This document shows, in pieces, positions 24,306-34,893 of a stretch of 64,000 bases of DNA. Below the pieces are notes generated by a model that saw only the letters and a program-made list of their open reading frames with translations, made no database searches and was not told the DNA's origin. The position numbers and the translations under genes are program-made. Source of the stretch: Pseudalkalibacillus decolorationis (lineage in GTDB: Bacteria; Bacillota; Bacilli; Bacillales; Fictibacillaceae). Where the stretch lies: the NCBI RefSeq assembly GCF_024609785.1, contig NZ_JANHJQ010000001.1, positions 186,001 to 250,000 on the forward strand, in the 5' to 3' direction. Numbering within the stretch: position 1 is the stretch's first letter; each line of letters opens with the position of its first letter.

Positions 24306-24375
24306 TTAAAGAATACTTGGCTAATGCCAAGCTTTACCGCAGACAATTGCCTAAGTAGACTTATACTTGGGACTT
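24306..24375 (+). repeat. Interspersed modular repeat, copy 2 (degraded module A)
   Basis: The text TAAAGAATACTTGGCTAATG then CCAAGCTTTA matches module A, but the rest (AATTGCCTAAG, CTTATACTTGGG) is diverged and module B is not recognisable. It lies between yrzL and alaS. Confidence 0.6.
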
Positions 24376-24485
24376 AAACTTTTCTATGACATCGCTTATA
24401 CCTCTTGCTGAAAAGTTTTCCTATCCTACGTGTGAAATGGTCTATACACGCTTTTCTATTTCCATTGTACAATACGTAAACACAT

Positions 24486-27122
24486 TTAGGAAATGGATTT
24501 AACCCATTCGTAAACATATTTTAATGCTTCATCTAGCTTTTCGGGTTGCTTCCCACCTGCTTGTGCCATATCTGGACGGCCTCCCCCACCGCCGCCACAA
24601 CGCTCAGCTACCTCTTTCACAAGTTTCCCGGCATGGTAGCCTTCCTTAGTTAAGTCTGCGGTTACACCTGCAACAATATTCACCTTTTCATTTTGAGCTG
24701 CACCAAGGACGACGACTCCACTACCGATTTGATTTTTCAAGTCATCTACGATGGATCTTAGGTTATTCATATCGCTCGCTGAAATCTTCTTCGATAATAC
24801 TTTGACTCCGTCGATTTCTTGTATCGAATTTGTTAACTGCCCTGCTTCAATATTTGCCAGTTTTGACTTGAATGATTCATTCTCACGTTGGAGTTCCCGT
24901 AATTGACCTTGCAGACCTTCAATTTTCGATGGAACCTCTTTTAAATTTGACTTAAGCATCGCAGCTGAGTCCTTTAAAATTTGTACCTGACCGGTCAAAT
25001 ATCGGTATGCTCCTTCGCTAGTAACAGCTTCAATTCGACGGGTGCCAGCACCGATACCAGATTCAGCAATAATCTTAAAAAGGCCAATTTCAGCTGTTTT
25101 CTCAACATGGCAGCCACCACATAATTCAAGGCTATAATCTCCAACCTTAACGACACGTACGATGCTTCCATACTTTTCTCCAAAGAGAGCCATAGCACCC
25201 ATTGCTTTAGCTTCGTCAATTGGTTTTACCATTTTGTCAACCGGAATGTTGTCCCATATTTTTTCATTTACGCTGATCTCAATCTTCTCCAACTCTTCAG
25301 GAGTGATTTGGTTGAAGTGCGAAAAGTCAAAACGTAGACGGTCGGGTGCTACTAATGAACCTGCCTGATTAACATGCTTTCCAAGTACATCCTTTAAGGC
25401 TTGATGTAATAAGTGGGTTGCCGTATGGTTCTTAACCACACCAGCACGGCTTTCTGCATCAACCTTTGCGTCTACCTGATCATTAACATTCAACGTTCCA
25501 TTCTCGATAATGACGGTATGGAGATGCTGTCCATTTGGAGCTTTTTGAACATCCTTAACCGTCGCTTTTACCTCATTGTTCGAAATTGTTCCATAATCAG
25601 AGATCTGTCCACCACTTTCTGCATAGAATGGTGTCTTTTCTAGTATGACTATCACGTCGTCCCCTTGGGTTGCCTGTTTGATCGTCGCGTTACCTTGAAT
25701 AAGCACAGTAACAAGTGTTGTTTCATGTAGATTCTCATACCCGGAAAATTCACTATGTTCATGAATATCACTCAACACACCTGTTTGGACTTGCATTGAA
25801 TCAAATTCCTGGCGCGCAGAACGAGCACGTTCTCGTTGAGCTTCCATCTCTACTTCAAATTCCTTAAGGTCAACCGTCATTTCTTCTTCTTCAACGTACT
25901 CTTGAGTAAGCTCGAATGGGAAACCATACGTATCATAAAGTTTAAAAGCATCTTTCCCTGAGATAGTCAAACTACCAGCGGCTTTTTCCTTTTTAATGAT
26001 TTCGGATAAAATCGCAAGACCTTCATTAATTGTTTCATGGAATCGTTCTTCTTCATTCTTAATCACTTTCTGGATGAAATGGACATTGTCCTGCACGTTT
26101 GGATAAAATGCAGCCATAATCTCAGCAACAGTTGGAACAAGCTCGAACATAAATGGTTTATTTACACCGATCTGTTTCGCAAAACGGATCGCACGTCTCA
26201 CAAGACGGCGTAATACATAACCCCGTCCTTCATTTGATGGAAGAGCACCGTCAGCAATCGCAAATGAAACTGTACGGATGTGGTCGGCAATGATTTTGAA
26301 CGCTGTATCGTGTTCTGTGTTCTTCCCGTATGAATAGCCGGATATTTTTTCAGTTTGATTGATGATCGGCATAAACAAATCCGTTTCATAGTTCGTCGGT
26401 GCATCCTGAAGTGCACATATCACCCGCTCGAGTCCCATTCCTGTATCAATGTTCTTCTTCGGAAGCGGTGTATAGCTTCCGTCAGGATTATGGTTAAATT
26501 GTGAAAAAACCAGATTCCATATTTCAAGGTATCTTTCGTTCTCTCCACCTGGAAACAGTTCGGGGTCATTCGGATCATTGCCGTACTTTTCACCACGATC
26601 GAAAAAGATTTCGGTGTTCGGTCCACTTGGCCCTTCGCCGATATCCCAGAAGTTTTCCTTCAGACGGACAATTCGTTCTTCTGACAATCCAATTTCCTTA
26701 TGCCAGATATCATGTGCTTCGTCATCTTCAGGATGAATCGTAACTGAAAGCTTTTCTGGTTCAATGCCAAGCCATTTTTTGCTTGTTAGAAATTCCCACG
26801 CCCAATGAATGGCTTCTTTTTTAAAATAATCTCCAATCGAGAAGTTACCAAGCATCTCAAAAAAGGTGTGGTGACGTGCTGTTTTCCCAACGTTCTCAAT
26901 ATCATTTGTCCGGATCGACTTTTGAGCATTTACGATACGTGGATTTTCAGGCACAACTCGTCCATCAAAATATTTCTTTAATGTTGCCACACCACTATTG
27001 ATCCAGAGAAGAGTAGGATCTTCATGTGGAACAAGTGAAGCACTAGGCTCAACACGATGGCCTTTTTCTTTAAAAAAGTCTAGGTACATTTGTCTTACTT
27101 CTGCTGAGTTTAATTTGTTCAT
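24486..27122 (-). CDS. alaS: Alanyl-tRNA synthetase AlaS
   Basis: AlaS charges tRNA-Ala and edits Ser and Gly mischarges. The 878 residues show the class II catalytic core with motif region [20 protein letters not shown], the editing domain with [11 protein letters not shown] and the CGGCHV metal site, then a C-Ala domain with a glycine-rich [18 protein letters not shown] chose the ATG at 27120-27122 behind GGAGGG. It is preceded by an alanine T-box leader at 27311-27537, so its transcription rises when uncharged tRNA-Ala accumulates. A repeat copy lies between leader and gene. Confidence 0.97.
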   Translation of the reverse strand: MNKLNSAEVRQMYLDFFKEKGHRVEPSASLVPHEDPTLLWINSGVATLKKYFDGRVVPENPRIVNAQKSIRTNDIENVGKTARHHTFFEMLGNFSIGDYFKKEAIHWAWEFLTSKKWLGIEPEKLSVTIHPEDDEAHDIWHKEIGLSEERIVRLKENFWDIGEGPSGPNTEIFFDRGEKYGNDPNDPELFPGGENERYLEIWNLVFSQFNHNPDGSYTPLPKKNIDTGMGLERVICALQDAPTNYETDLFMPIINQTEKISGYSYGKNTEHDTAFKIIADHIRTVSFAIADGALPSNEGRGYVLRRLVRRAIRFAKQIGVNKPFMFELVPTVAEIMAAFYPNVQDNVHFIQKVIKNEEERFHETINEGLAILSEIIKKEKAAGSLTISGKDAFKLYDTYGFPFELTQEYVEEEEMTVDLKEFEVEMEAQRERARSARQEFDSMQVQTGVLSDIHEHSEFSGYENLHETTLVTVLIQGNATIKQATQGDDVIVILEKTPFYAESGGQISDYGTISNNEVKATVKDVQKAPNGQHLHTVIIENGTLNVNDQVDAKVDAESRAGVVKNHTATHLLHQALKDVLGKHVNQAGSLVAPDRLRFDFSHFNQITPEELEKIEISVNEKIWDNIPVDKMVKPIDEAKAMGAMALFGEKYGSIVRVVKVGDYSLELCGGCHVEKTAEIGLFKIIAESGIGAGTRRIEAVTSEGAYRYLTGQVQILKDSAAMLKSNLKEVPSKIEGLQGQLRELQRENESFKSKLANIEAGQLTNSIQEIDGVKVLSKKISASDMNNLRSIVDDLKNQIGSGVVVLGAAQNEKVNIVAGVTADLTKEGYHAGKLVKEVAERCGGGGGGRPDMAQAGGKQPEKLDEALKYVYEWVKSIS

Positions 27123-27160
27123 TTGTTTTTCCCTCCAACCATTCATACTTTTTGTAAAAA

Positions 27161-27318
27161 AGAAAAGCATAAGCGCCCGGTTCAGCCCCGAAGGTCACTG
27201 GAAGGCCAACGAGGAGGCTGTGCCGCCGCAGTGGACTGAAGTGATCCGAGGGGTTGGGCGCTGGAGCTAGACATTACATCCATGCAACAAAAATTTCAAA
27301 CTTTCTTAACGTGCAAAA
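27161..27318 (+). repeat. Interspersed modular repeat, copy 3 (modules C+B')
   Basis: Module C opens GAAAAGCATAAGCGCC and closes TTGGGCGCTGGAGCTAGAC (about 27171-27272); a linker ATTACATCCATGCAACAA leads to the end of module B (CTTTCTTAACGTG). It sits within the untranslated leader of alaS, between the T-box terminator and the start codon, so every alaS mRNA carries its complement. Confidence 0.8.
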
Positions 27319-27537
27319 AAACCCTCAGTCCTCAACAGGGACGAGAGTTATTCACGCGGTACCACCCTGGTTATAGATACATCATCGATTGTATCCATCA
27401 CCTCAAGCCACAGTAACGGTGTGTTCCGGCAGGGTTTTCCTGCATTCCGGAGTAGCCTTCAGTCAAGCTTCCTACAGAATCCTTTCAGCCAAGGGGATTC
27501 CTCTCTAGTCGTATAAGCATAGACTTACTCGCTCCAT
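27311..27537 (-). ncRNA. T-box riboswitch, alanine (alaS leader)
   Basis: The minus strand carries the T-box core AGGGTGGTACCGCG (complement at 27355-27368), an upstream stem I, and a terminator ending in eight Ts at about 27311-27348. In stem I the internal loop has AGTA on its 5' side and GAAG-GCT-A on its 3' side, closed by GAG/CTC and AGTC/GACT. The specifier is therefore GCU (27454-27456), an alanine codon, in agreement with the gene. Uncharged tRNA-Ala would stabilise the antiterminator. Confidence 0.95.
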
Positions 27538-27571
27538 CAACATGTTAATCTTTTTAGTTCTACTTTGGCTT

Positions 27572-27601
27572 ATTATAGCCGGAATTGTGAAACGATGTCA
27601 A
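27572..27601 (-). promoter_or_regulatory. Sigma-A promoter of the alaS leader
   Basis: TTGACA (27596-27601) and TATAAT (27572-27577), both exact consensus, are 18 bases apart on the minus strand, about 35 bases before stem I of the T-box. The -35 box overlaps the last codons of the exporter gene. Confidence 0.85.
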
Positions 27602-28662
27602 ACACTTCTAAAATGATTTCTTGCATGAATAAATAGTACTTTTCCAACTGCAAATAATGGAACGGCAATAATTAGACCAACAATTCCCCCTATCTCCCCT
27701 CCTACAAGTAAGGCGAAGATAATACCGATTGGGTGAATATGTAGATTTTTTCCGACGATTAACGGTCCTAATATATTTCCCTCCACAAATTGGAGCACAA
27801 ACAGTATTCCAATCACAATTAAGAGCTTGTTTATTGAAACGGTTGCTGCTAGAAGTGCAACTGGAACCGCTCCAAGAATCGGTCCAAAATACGGGATAAA
27901 GTCTGTGATCCCAATGATTACACCCAAAATAACGGGATAAGGAACACCAGCGGTCCAGAATGCGCCGATAGCCAGTATGGACAGGATCAAAGCGACCGTT
28001 AATTGCCCACGTATATAGTTTCCCAATGATAAATCGATATCTTTAAGAAGTTTCTTCCCGGGTTTTCTCCATTTTCTTGGGGTAACTGCTCGAGCCAGTT
28101 TGTTGATTTGTTCAATGTCCTTTAGCATATAGAATACTAGGAACGGTATAACAATCCATGTAAACAAATTGCTCCAAAAGCTTTTTAAAACTCCTACAAT
28201 ACTTGTGATTAAAGCATAAAGGTAATCTTCTACAGAATCGAGTATATTCTCAAACTCTGTGTGCACGGTTTCAGGAAGGTGATCGGTATGATCGTAGAAT
28301 TCCTTAATCCAGTGCTGGTACGTATTTGATAATGTGGGCAATTGTTCACCCAAATCTTTTAACTGGATTACAAGGTATGGAACACTTTTTACAATGACGA
28401 AACCAATTCCACCAAAAAAGGTAAAATAAATAATTAAGACTGCCAACGAGCGGGGGAAACCCCTTTTATGTAACCCTTCCACTATCGGATGGAGCAAATA
28501 GGTTATAAAAATCGCGATCAGAAAGGGAACAAATATTGTAAGGATGACATCAAGAACAGGATGCCAAAAAGGACGGAGTTTTAATATAACAAGTCCACAT
28601 AGTAGAATGAGAAGGACTATTCCTAATCGGACGAGTGATTCAACTGTAAATAACTTTTTCAT
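27598..28662 (-). CDS. AI-2E family transporter (YrrI)
   Basis: A 354-residue integral membrane protein of the AI-2E (TqsA/PerM/YdiK) family, with about eight helices and the family signature IGITDFIPYFGPILGAVPVA followed by GNILGPLIVGKNLHIHPI. Members include Na+/H+ antiporters and proposed autoinducer-2 exporters; the family name does not establish that it moves AI-2, though luxS is present in the window. I chose the ATG at 28660-28662, close behind GGTGGAG; the GTG at 28671 is an alternative. The alaS promoter overlaps its end. Confidence 0.87.
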   Translation of the reverse strand: MKKLFTVESLVRLGIVLLILLCGLVILKLRPFWHPVLDVILTIFVPFLIAIFITYLLHPIVEGLHKRGFPRSLAVLIIYFTFFGGIGFVIVKSVPYLVIQLKDLGEQLPTLSNTYQHWIKEFYDHTDHLPETVHTEFENILDSVEDYLYALITSIVGVLKSFWSNLFTWIVIPFLVFYMLKDIEQINKLARAVTPRKWRKPGKKLLKDIDLSLGNYIRGQLTVALILSILAIGAFWTAGVPYPVILGVIIGITDFIPYFGPILGAVPVALLAATVSINKLLIVIGILFVLQFVEGNILGPLIVGKNLHIHPIGIIFALLVGGEIGGIVGLIIAVPLFAVGKVLFIHARNHFRSV

Positions 28663-28694
28663 AAACTCCACCGGTCCTGTATTCTATGTGATTG

Positions 28695-28841
28695 TTAATA
28701 AATCCACCGTGCAACTTTTTTACGTACCTTTTTCATTTTTCTACTGGACATCAAATCCTCCAGCTTCCTATCTTTCATATATCTTGTAAGGACATAAGCC
28801 CCTGCACAGGTGGTAATAATTGTTGTAAGTTTCCGATTCAT
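28695..28841 (-). CDS. YrzQ-like small protein (DUF3918)
   Basis: A 48-residue protein beginning MNRKLTTIITTCAGAYVLTR, with a basic C-terminal half containing MSSRKMKKVRKKV. That layout, a short hydrophobic stretch then a Met-Ser-x-Arg-x-Met-Lys-Lys motif, resembles the YrzQ/DUF3918 family found at this place in Bacillus. GGAAGGTG lies before the ATG. It lies between the zinc-ribbon protein and the exporter on the same strand. Function is unknown. Confidence 0.65.
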   Translation of the reverse strand: MNRKLTTIITTCAGAYVLTRYMKDRKLEDLMSSRKMKKVRKKVARWIY

Positions 28842-28861
28842 CGTTGCAACACCTTCCAATC

Positions 28862-29050
28862 TCACATTGGCATCTGTAAATCTTCATCTTCAAAAAGATC
28901 GTCTAATGAAGTAAGGCTTCCATCTTCCTCAATTTGACTAAGAGCAAGTTTTCCATCAACTGCTGTCAATTCAATAAAACATCCCCAGCAATAATATTGT
29001 TCCGCACCTATCTTTCCAAGATCCTTAGATTGGCAGTTCGGACATCTCAT
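28862..29050 (-). CDS. Small zinc-ribbon protein
   Basis: A 62-residue protein with two CxxC pairs (CPNC near residue 3 and CWGC near residue 21) that would bind one zinc, followed by an acidic tail with GSLTSLDDLFEDED. Similar proteins occur between recD2 and the yrrI-type gene in Bacillus (yrzR there, as far as I recall). I chose the ATG at 29048-29050, nine bases behind AGGAGGTGG. No enzymatic function can be inferred; a nucleic-acid or protein-binding role would be typical. Confidence 0.75.
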   Translation of the reverse strand: MRCPNCQSKDLGKIGAEQYYCWGCFIELTAVDGKLALSQIEEDGSLTSLDDLFEDEDLQMPM

Positions 29051-29184
29051 CAATAGATCCACCTCCTGAACGAATGATAATTCATTCGGCTCATAATTAC
29101 TTCTATTAATATGTCCGAATCTGATGCTTTTTATACCCTAGAGACATTTCATCTAGGCCCAACATCGTATACTCTCTTATCCCC

Positions 29185-29216
29185 AAAAACAAGAGGCTGA
29201 CCCGATGAGTCAGCCC
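29185..29216 (-). terminator. Terminator overlapping the recD2 stop
   Basis: GGCTGAC and GTCAGCC form the stem, and CTTGTTTTT follows on the minus strand. The upstream arm includes the recD2 stop codon region. Confidence 0.7.
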
Positions 29217-31507
29217 TCCGAATATGGAACGTTGTCTTTTAGTAGAACAACTTCTGTAAGTTTTGCGGATAGTTTAGAATTCCTTGAACCAACCTCCGTC
29301 TGCCGAACTGCTATATTCAAAGCATCTAGCTCACCGCATAAGATCAAAAATTCTTTGCTGCGCGTAACCGCTGTGTAGATCAGGTTACGTTTAAGCATCC
29401 TATAGTACCCTTTGACAATGGGAAGAACAACGATCGGAAACTCACTTCCTTGGGACTTATGAATCGAACAGCAATAGGCGTGTGTGATTTGATTAAGATC
29501 GGACTTTGTAAAAGTTACTTCAACAGGGTCATATGAGATAACAACCTGATCCTCTTTATCTACTGTTTCTTTTGCATGGATAATCGATACGATTTCACCA
29601 ATGTCACCATTAAAGATTTGATCTTCGGGTGAATTAACGAGTTGGAGTACTTTATCCCCTACACGGTAGGTTGTTTCGTAATGTTGGATTTCTCGACGTT
29701 GGTCATGTGGCGGGTTGAACATTTCTTGAAGTTTAAGATTAAGTTCATCGATTCCTGCCTTGCCTCTATACATTGGTGCAAGCACTTGAATATCTTTAGC
29801 AGTATATCCCTTGGTTAACGCACTTCGACAAACTTGTAAGACTGCCTCTGTCACCTGACTCTGGGTGCAGGGAAAGAATCTACGATCATGCTGCGGTTTC
29901 GAAATATCATCTGGTACATTACCGTCCTTCATTTCGTGTGCCAGTTGGATAACAGTTGAACCTTTCGCCTGTCGATAAATTTCTTCAAGTCGAACAATGG
30001 GTATCGCATCTGAAGAAATAAAATCCTTTAGGACTTGACCGGGACCAACGGAAGGAAGTTGATCTTCATCGCCAACTAGAATGATTTGAATTTCATTTGG
30101 TAATGCCTGAAATAAACGGTATGCAAGCCATAAGTCTACCATCGACATCTCATCAATAATCAGCAGTCTTCCTTTAATAGGGTGATCCTCGTTATGCTCA
30201 AAACCATTCCCGCCTTTCCAACCTAATAAGCGATGAATGGTGACCGCGGGAATTCCTGTGGACTCACTCATTCGTTTCGCTGCCCGACCGGTTGGAGCAA
30301 TGAGCAGAAACGGAAACTCCCCATCCTCATAATCTTTAGGCTCAAGAGAAACACCATGTATTTCTGAATATACTTCGATAATCCCTTTAATAACAGTTGT
30401 TTTCCCTGTACCCGGTCCCCCTGTTAAGATCATAATTGATGAGGTTAAAGCCTTGTAAATCGCCTCTTTCTGAGCGTCCGCATATTCCATCTCCTGTTGT
30501 TCCTCAAGCCCACCAATCGCAGTATAAAAATCGGAAAGTTCGATTTTTTCATACTCATTGTGTTTCAAGCGTTGACCAATCGATTTAATGAGTCCGTTTT
30601 CTGAAAAGAACAAGGAAGGTAAATAGGCATCTTCCTCGTCAATATAAACATTCCCCCCTTGGTGCAGGCCAACAATTTCACTGTAAAAATCGATTTCTTC
30701 ATCATATGTATTATGAAATAACAACGACTTGGTTTCTTTAATTAATTCCTCTACAGGTAAGTAGGTATGTCCATGCTGCATACAGATTTCTTTTAACGTA
30801 AAAAGAAGACCAGCCTGAATCCGTTCTGAGGAACTCCGTTCAATCCCGAGTGCACGACCAATTTCATCAGCACGTTGAAATCCAATCCCATCGATATCAT
30901 AAATTAATTGATATGGATTCGTTTGGATCGTGGACAGTGCCTCATCCTGGTATTCTTGATAAATTTTAATTGCTGTAGAAGGTCCAATTCCATATTGATT
31001 CAGCGTACTAAGTAATTGTTCAAGGCCTTGGTGCTCCATTAGGGTCTTGTGAATCGTCTTCGCCCGATCTTCGGTTAGGTCTGGAACTTTCTCAAGACTA
31101 GCTGGGTCCTCCATGATTTTCAAAAAAGCGTCAACCCCAAGTGTGTGTATAACCTTTTCTGCAGTTTTCTTTCCAATACCTGAGAAAAGATCACTTGATA
31201 AATAAAGGATCATTCCCTCTTCCGTACGTGGCAAGTCTTTTCGATAAAATTCAGCGATAAATTGTTTTCCATATTTAGGATGTTCACGTACTGCACCCCA
31301 AAATATATAGACCTCCTCATCGGATAGTACCGGAAAAGTACCTACAACAACCATCTCATCGTCACTATTAGCAAGGTCAGATTCTTTTACAGCTACTTTA
31401 AGAACAAAATAATACGTTTCATTATTGTGAAAAATCCTTTGACGAATCGACCCTTTTATATATCTCTTATCTCCCGTATTTAAATCAAACTGGCTTTGTC
31501 GTTCCAT
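29210..31507 (-). CDS. recD2: ATP-dependent DNA helicase RecD2 (YrrC)
   Basis: RecD2 is a 5'-3' SF1B helicase acting in repair and at stalled forks without RecBC. The 765 residues hold an N-terminal OB-like and helix-hairpin-helix extension (about 1-330, with GIGKKTAEKVIHTLG) and a helicase core with Walker A LTGGPGTGKTTVIKG near 360, Walker B LLIIDEMSMVD, and late motifs including HKSQGSEF and TAVTRSKEFLILCG. The extension distinguishes RecD2 from RecD. It follows the TPR gene by 28 bases. Confidence 0.95.
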   Translation of the reverse strand: MERQSQFDLNTGDKRYIKGSIRQRIFHNNETYYFVLKVAVKESDLANSDDEMVVVGTFPVLSDEEVYIFWGAVREHPKYGKQFIAEFYRKDLPRTEEGMILYLSSDLFSGIGKKTAEKVIHTLGVDAFLKIMEDPASLEKVPDLTEDRAKTIHKTLMEHQGLEQLLSTLNQYGIGPSTAIKIYQEYQDEALSTIQTNPYQLIYDIDGIGFQRADEIGRALGIERSSSERIQAGLLFTLKEICMQHGHTYLPVEELIKETKSLLFHNTYDEEIDFYSEIVGLHQGGNVYIDEEDAYLPSLFFSENGLIKSIGQRLKHNEYEKIELSDFYTAIGGLEEQQEMEYADAQKEAIYKALTSSIMILTGGPGTGKTTVIKGIIEVYSEIHGVSLEPKDYEDGEFPFLLIAPTGRAAKRMSESTGIPAVTIHRLLGWKGGNGFEHNEDHPIKGRLLIIDEMSMVDLWLAYRLFQALPNEIQIILVGDEDQLPSVGPGQVLKDFISSDAIPIVRLEEIYRQAKGSTVIQLAHEMKDGNVPDDISKPQHDRRFFPCTQSQVTEAVLQVCRSALTKGYTAKDIQVLAPMYRGKAGIDELNLKLQEMFNPPHDQRREIQHYETTYRVGDKVLQLVNSPEDQIFNGDIGEIVSIIHAKETVDKEDQVVISYDPVEVTFTKSDLNQITHAYCCSIHKSQGSEFPIVVLPIVKGYYRMLKRNLIYTAVTRSKEFLILCGELDALNIAVRQTEVGSRNSKLSAKLTEVVLLKDNVPYSEG

Positions 31508-31535
31508 CGTCTCGCCCCGCTACATTTTGGAATAC

Positions 31536-32198
31536 TTATTTACCCCGTAAATCATCAGCCCTTTTCATTCCATTATGCGCAAGTAAATGGTCAGGCTGGG
31601 CCTTAGTAGCACATTCAAACATTTCGAATGCGGTATCATAACGTTCTTTATACATATACGCTACACCTAGATTATAGTAAGCATCTGCATGATCCTTTTC
31701 TTTTTGAACAACCTTTTCAAGCGCAGTAATCGCCTCGGTGAACATTTCAAGTTTGCCAAGAGTCAACCCGTATTCAAACAATGCCTCGGTATCCCCTGGA
31801 TTCTGCTCTACCGTCAATTGAAAATGTGGCATTGCACGTAAAGAGTCACCTAATTGCGCAAAACTCATACCAAGCATAAAATGAGAATCCGAATCAGAAA
31901 GGCCTTTTTTGATCGCTGTGTCGAACAAGTCAATTGCATCATCATATTGTTCTAGTTTATAAAAAACAATACCAGCACCATAAAAAGCTGCAGGTAGTTC
32001 GTCATCCAAGGTAATCGCTTTATCATAAAACCCGATCGCCTTGTCATATTCCCCTACACGCTCAAGTAGGTTCCCGAAGTTCGTGTAGATAATCGGATCT
32101 TCCGGCTTTTCCTCGAGTGCTTTATGAAATGCTTTCGCTGCTTCTTCATATTTTCCTTCCTGCATCAGTTGAATACCTAACTTATTCTTATCTGACAT
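31536..32198 (-). CDS. yrrB: TPR repeat protein YrrB
   Basis: A 220-residue protein made almost wholly of tetratricopeptide repeats, about six, with the usual pattern of small and aromatic residues (for example NFGNLLERVGEYDKAI and YYNLGVAYMYKERYDTAFEMF). The B. subtilis orthologue has a known TPR structure, but its role is unsettled; the neighbours mnmA and iscS suggest an adaptor near tRNA thiolation or cysteine desulfuration. The start at 32196-32198 follows GGAGGG. It lies between recD2 and mnmA, as in B. subtilis. Confidence 0.88.
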   Translation of the reverse strand: MSDKNKLGIQLMQEGKYEEAAKAFHKALEEKPEDPIIYTNFGNLLERVGEYDKAIGFYDKAITLDDELPAAFYGAGIVFYKLEQYDDAIDLFDTAIKKGLSDSDSHFMLGMSFAQLGDSLRAMPHFQLTVEQNPGDTEALFEYGLTLGKLEMFTEAITALEKVVQKEKDHADAYYNLGVAYMYKERYDTAFEMFECATKAQPDHLLAHNGMKRADDLRGK

Positions 32199-32257
32199 CG
32201 AAACCCTCCTTTTATTAGTGGGTGAACAACCACCAATACACTATTTTTAAAAAGGAT

Positions 32258-32296
32258 CGGGCTGACTCACTAAAGAACGATCTCTGAGTCAACCCG
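32258..32296 (-). terminator. Hairpin between mnmA and yrrB
   Basis: CGGGCTGACTCA and TGAGTCAACCCG form a 12-base stem with one mismatch, followed by a T-rich run (CCTTTTTAAAAA) on the minus strand. It would end the mnmA transcript after it has passed through the repeat at 32315-32555. Confidence 0.7.
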
Positions 32297-32314
32297 TAGT
32301 GATCAAGCTATTTA

Positions 32315-32555
32315 TAAGAAAAGCGCAAGCGCCCTGTACCTGCGTCTACAAGGGAATACTACGAAGCGGGCTTCCTCGGTACAACTCGTAGCTTATAGGC
32401 AAGTACCGCTCGTTGCTAAACGAGGAGGCTTTTGCCGCCGCAGGAGGCCTGAAGTGATCCAAGTGGTTGGGCGCTGAAGCTGGACATTACATCCATGCCG
32501 CAAACTTTTATACTTTCTTAACGTGTAAAGAAAACCTGGTTAACCCCAAGCTTTG
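32315..32555 (+). repeat. Interspersed modular repeat, copy 4 (extended C, then B and A)
   Basis: Module C opens AAGAAAAGCGCAAGCGCCC and closes GGGCGCTGAAGCTGGACATT, but is longer than other copies because it holds extra text around 32345-32420 (GCGGGCTTCCTCGG, then CTCGTTGCTAAACGAGGAGG). The interior AGGAGGC...GCCGCCGCAG matches copy 3. Module B (TTTTATACTTTCTTAACGTG) and the start of module A (TAAAGAAAACCTGG) follow. It lies just after the mnmA stop codon. Confidence 0.8.
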
Positions 32556-32568
32556 TGCGGAAGAGTTA

Positions 32569-33684
<1,116 letters not shown>

Positions 33685-33699
33685 TCACCTCTCCACCTA

Positions 33700-34836
33700 C
33701 TATGTTAATCGACGCACGATCTTTATGATCTCATTTGTTGCTTTTTCAATATCTTCCATGGTATTTCCATAACCAAAACTAAAGCGGATCGCTGAATTCA
33801 TCCGTTTTGTATCTTCGAACATAGCAGCAAGTACATGTGAAGGCTCAATTGAACCTGCCGTACAGGCTGAACCACTTGATGCGGCAATTCCTGCTAAATC
33901 CAGATTAACAAGCACCGATTCTACCTTTGTTCCAGGAAAGCTTATGTTTAACACATGCGGTAAAGCCTCATTTTGTGATCCATTGACTATATAGTTGATA
34001 CCCGATTCATCAATTAGGTCAATCATTTTCTTTTTAAAAGAAGATAGTTGTTGCTGCCGTATATCTTTATCTATTGATAGAAGTTCGATTGCCTTCTTCA
34101 TCCCCATAATACCAGGTACATTCTCCGTACCTGGCCTTCGTTTCCGTTCTTGCTCACCACCAAAAGTACGCGGTTCTAAGCGCACACCACCGTTCACATA
34201 TAAAAAACCATTCCCTTTAGGGCCGTTGATCTTATGAGCAGAAGCTGAAAGCAAATCAATTCCATGCTCTTTCACATCTATTTCAAGACTACCAAATGCT
34301 TGTACTGCATCAGTATGAAACAAAACGTCGCTCCCTTTTAAAAGGGAACCAATTTCTTGAATCGGCTGAATGGATCCAACCTCATTGTTTCCATACATGA
34401 TTGTCACAAGGATGGTATCGTCTCGAAGTGCACTTTCCAACTCTTTAATCTCTATTCTACCTTCTAGATCAACTGGAAGATAAGTGACTTCGAAACCGTT
34501 CCTTTCAAGATATTCAACTGCATGAAGAACTGCATGATGTTCAATCTTAGACGTAATAATATGCTTACCCTTATCCATATTGGCAAAGGCGGCCCCAACG
34601 ATTGCCATGTTGTCCGATTCAGTTCCTCCACTCGTAAAGACGATTTCATTGAAATTAGCATTTATAGTAGAAGCAATCGAACGCCTAGCTTCATCCAGAG
34701 CTTGTCTCGTATTCCTACCAAACTGGTGAATACTCGATGGATTTCCGTATAAAGTTGTAAAGTATGGGGCCATTGCTTCAACTACCTCAAGTCGTGTCGG
34801 AGAAGTCGCTGCATGGTCCAGATAAATCGCATTCAT
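33700..34836 (-). CDS. Cysteine desulfurase (IscS/NifS family, YrvO)
   Basis: This PLP enzyme takes sulfur from cysteine as a persulfide for tRNA thiolation and other uses. The 378 residues have YLDHAATSP at the start, the PLP lysine in SASAHKINGPKG near 203 and the active Cys in SSGSACTAGSIEPSHV near 325, on the long flexible loop of class I enzymes. It lies between cymR and mnmA, as yrvO does in B. subtilis. It is likely specialised for MnmA, since no scaffold gene accompanies it. Confidence 0.94.
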   Translation of the reverse strand: MNAIYLDHAATSPTRLEVVEAMAPYFTTLYGNPSSIHQFGRNTRQALDEARRSIASTINANFNEIVFTSGGTESDNMAIVGAAFANMDKGKHIITSKIEHHAVLHAVEYLERNGFEVTYLPVDLEGRIEIKELESALRDDTILVTIMYGNNEVGSIQPIQEIGSLLKGSDVLFHTDAVQAFGSLEIDVKEHGIDLLSASAHKINGPKGNGFLYVNGGVRLEPRTFGGEQERKRRPGTENVPGIMGMKKAIELLSIDKDIRQQQLSSFKKKMIDLIDESGINYIVNGSQNEALPHVLNISFPGTKVESVLVNLDLAGIAASSGSACTAGSIEPSHVLAAMFEDTKRMNSAIRFSFGYGNTMEDIEKATNEIIKIVRRLT

Positions 34837-34893
34837 TTTATCACCCGAATTTTCTTAAATTGCGTGTTCATTTGGTGCTTTTTTGAACCTTTT

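Noticed and set aside
32258-32296. A possible attenuator or riboswitch ahead of yrrB
   Set aside because: It is a simple inverted repeat with a T-rich run, explained as the terminator of mnmA; no conserved riboswitch core is seen.
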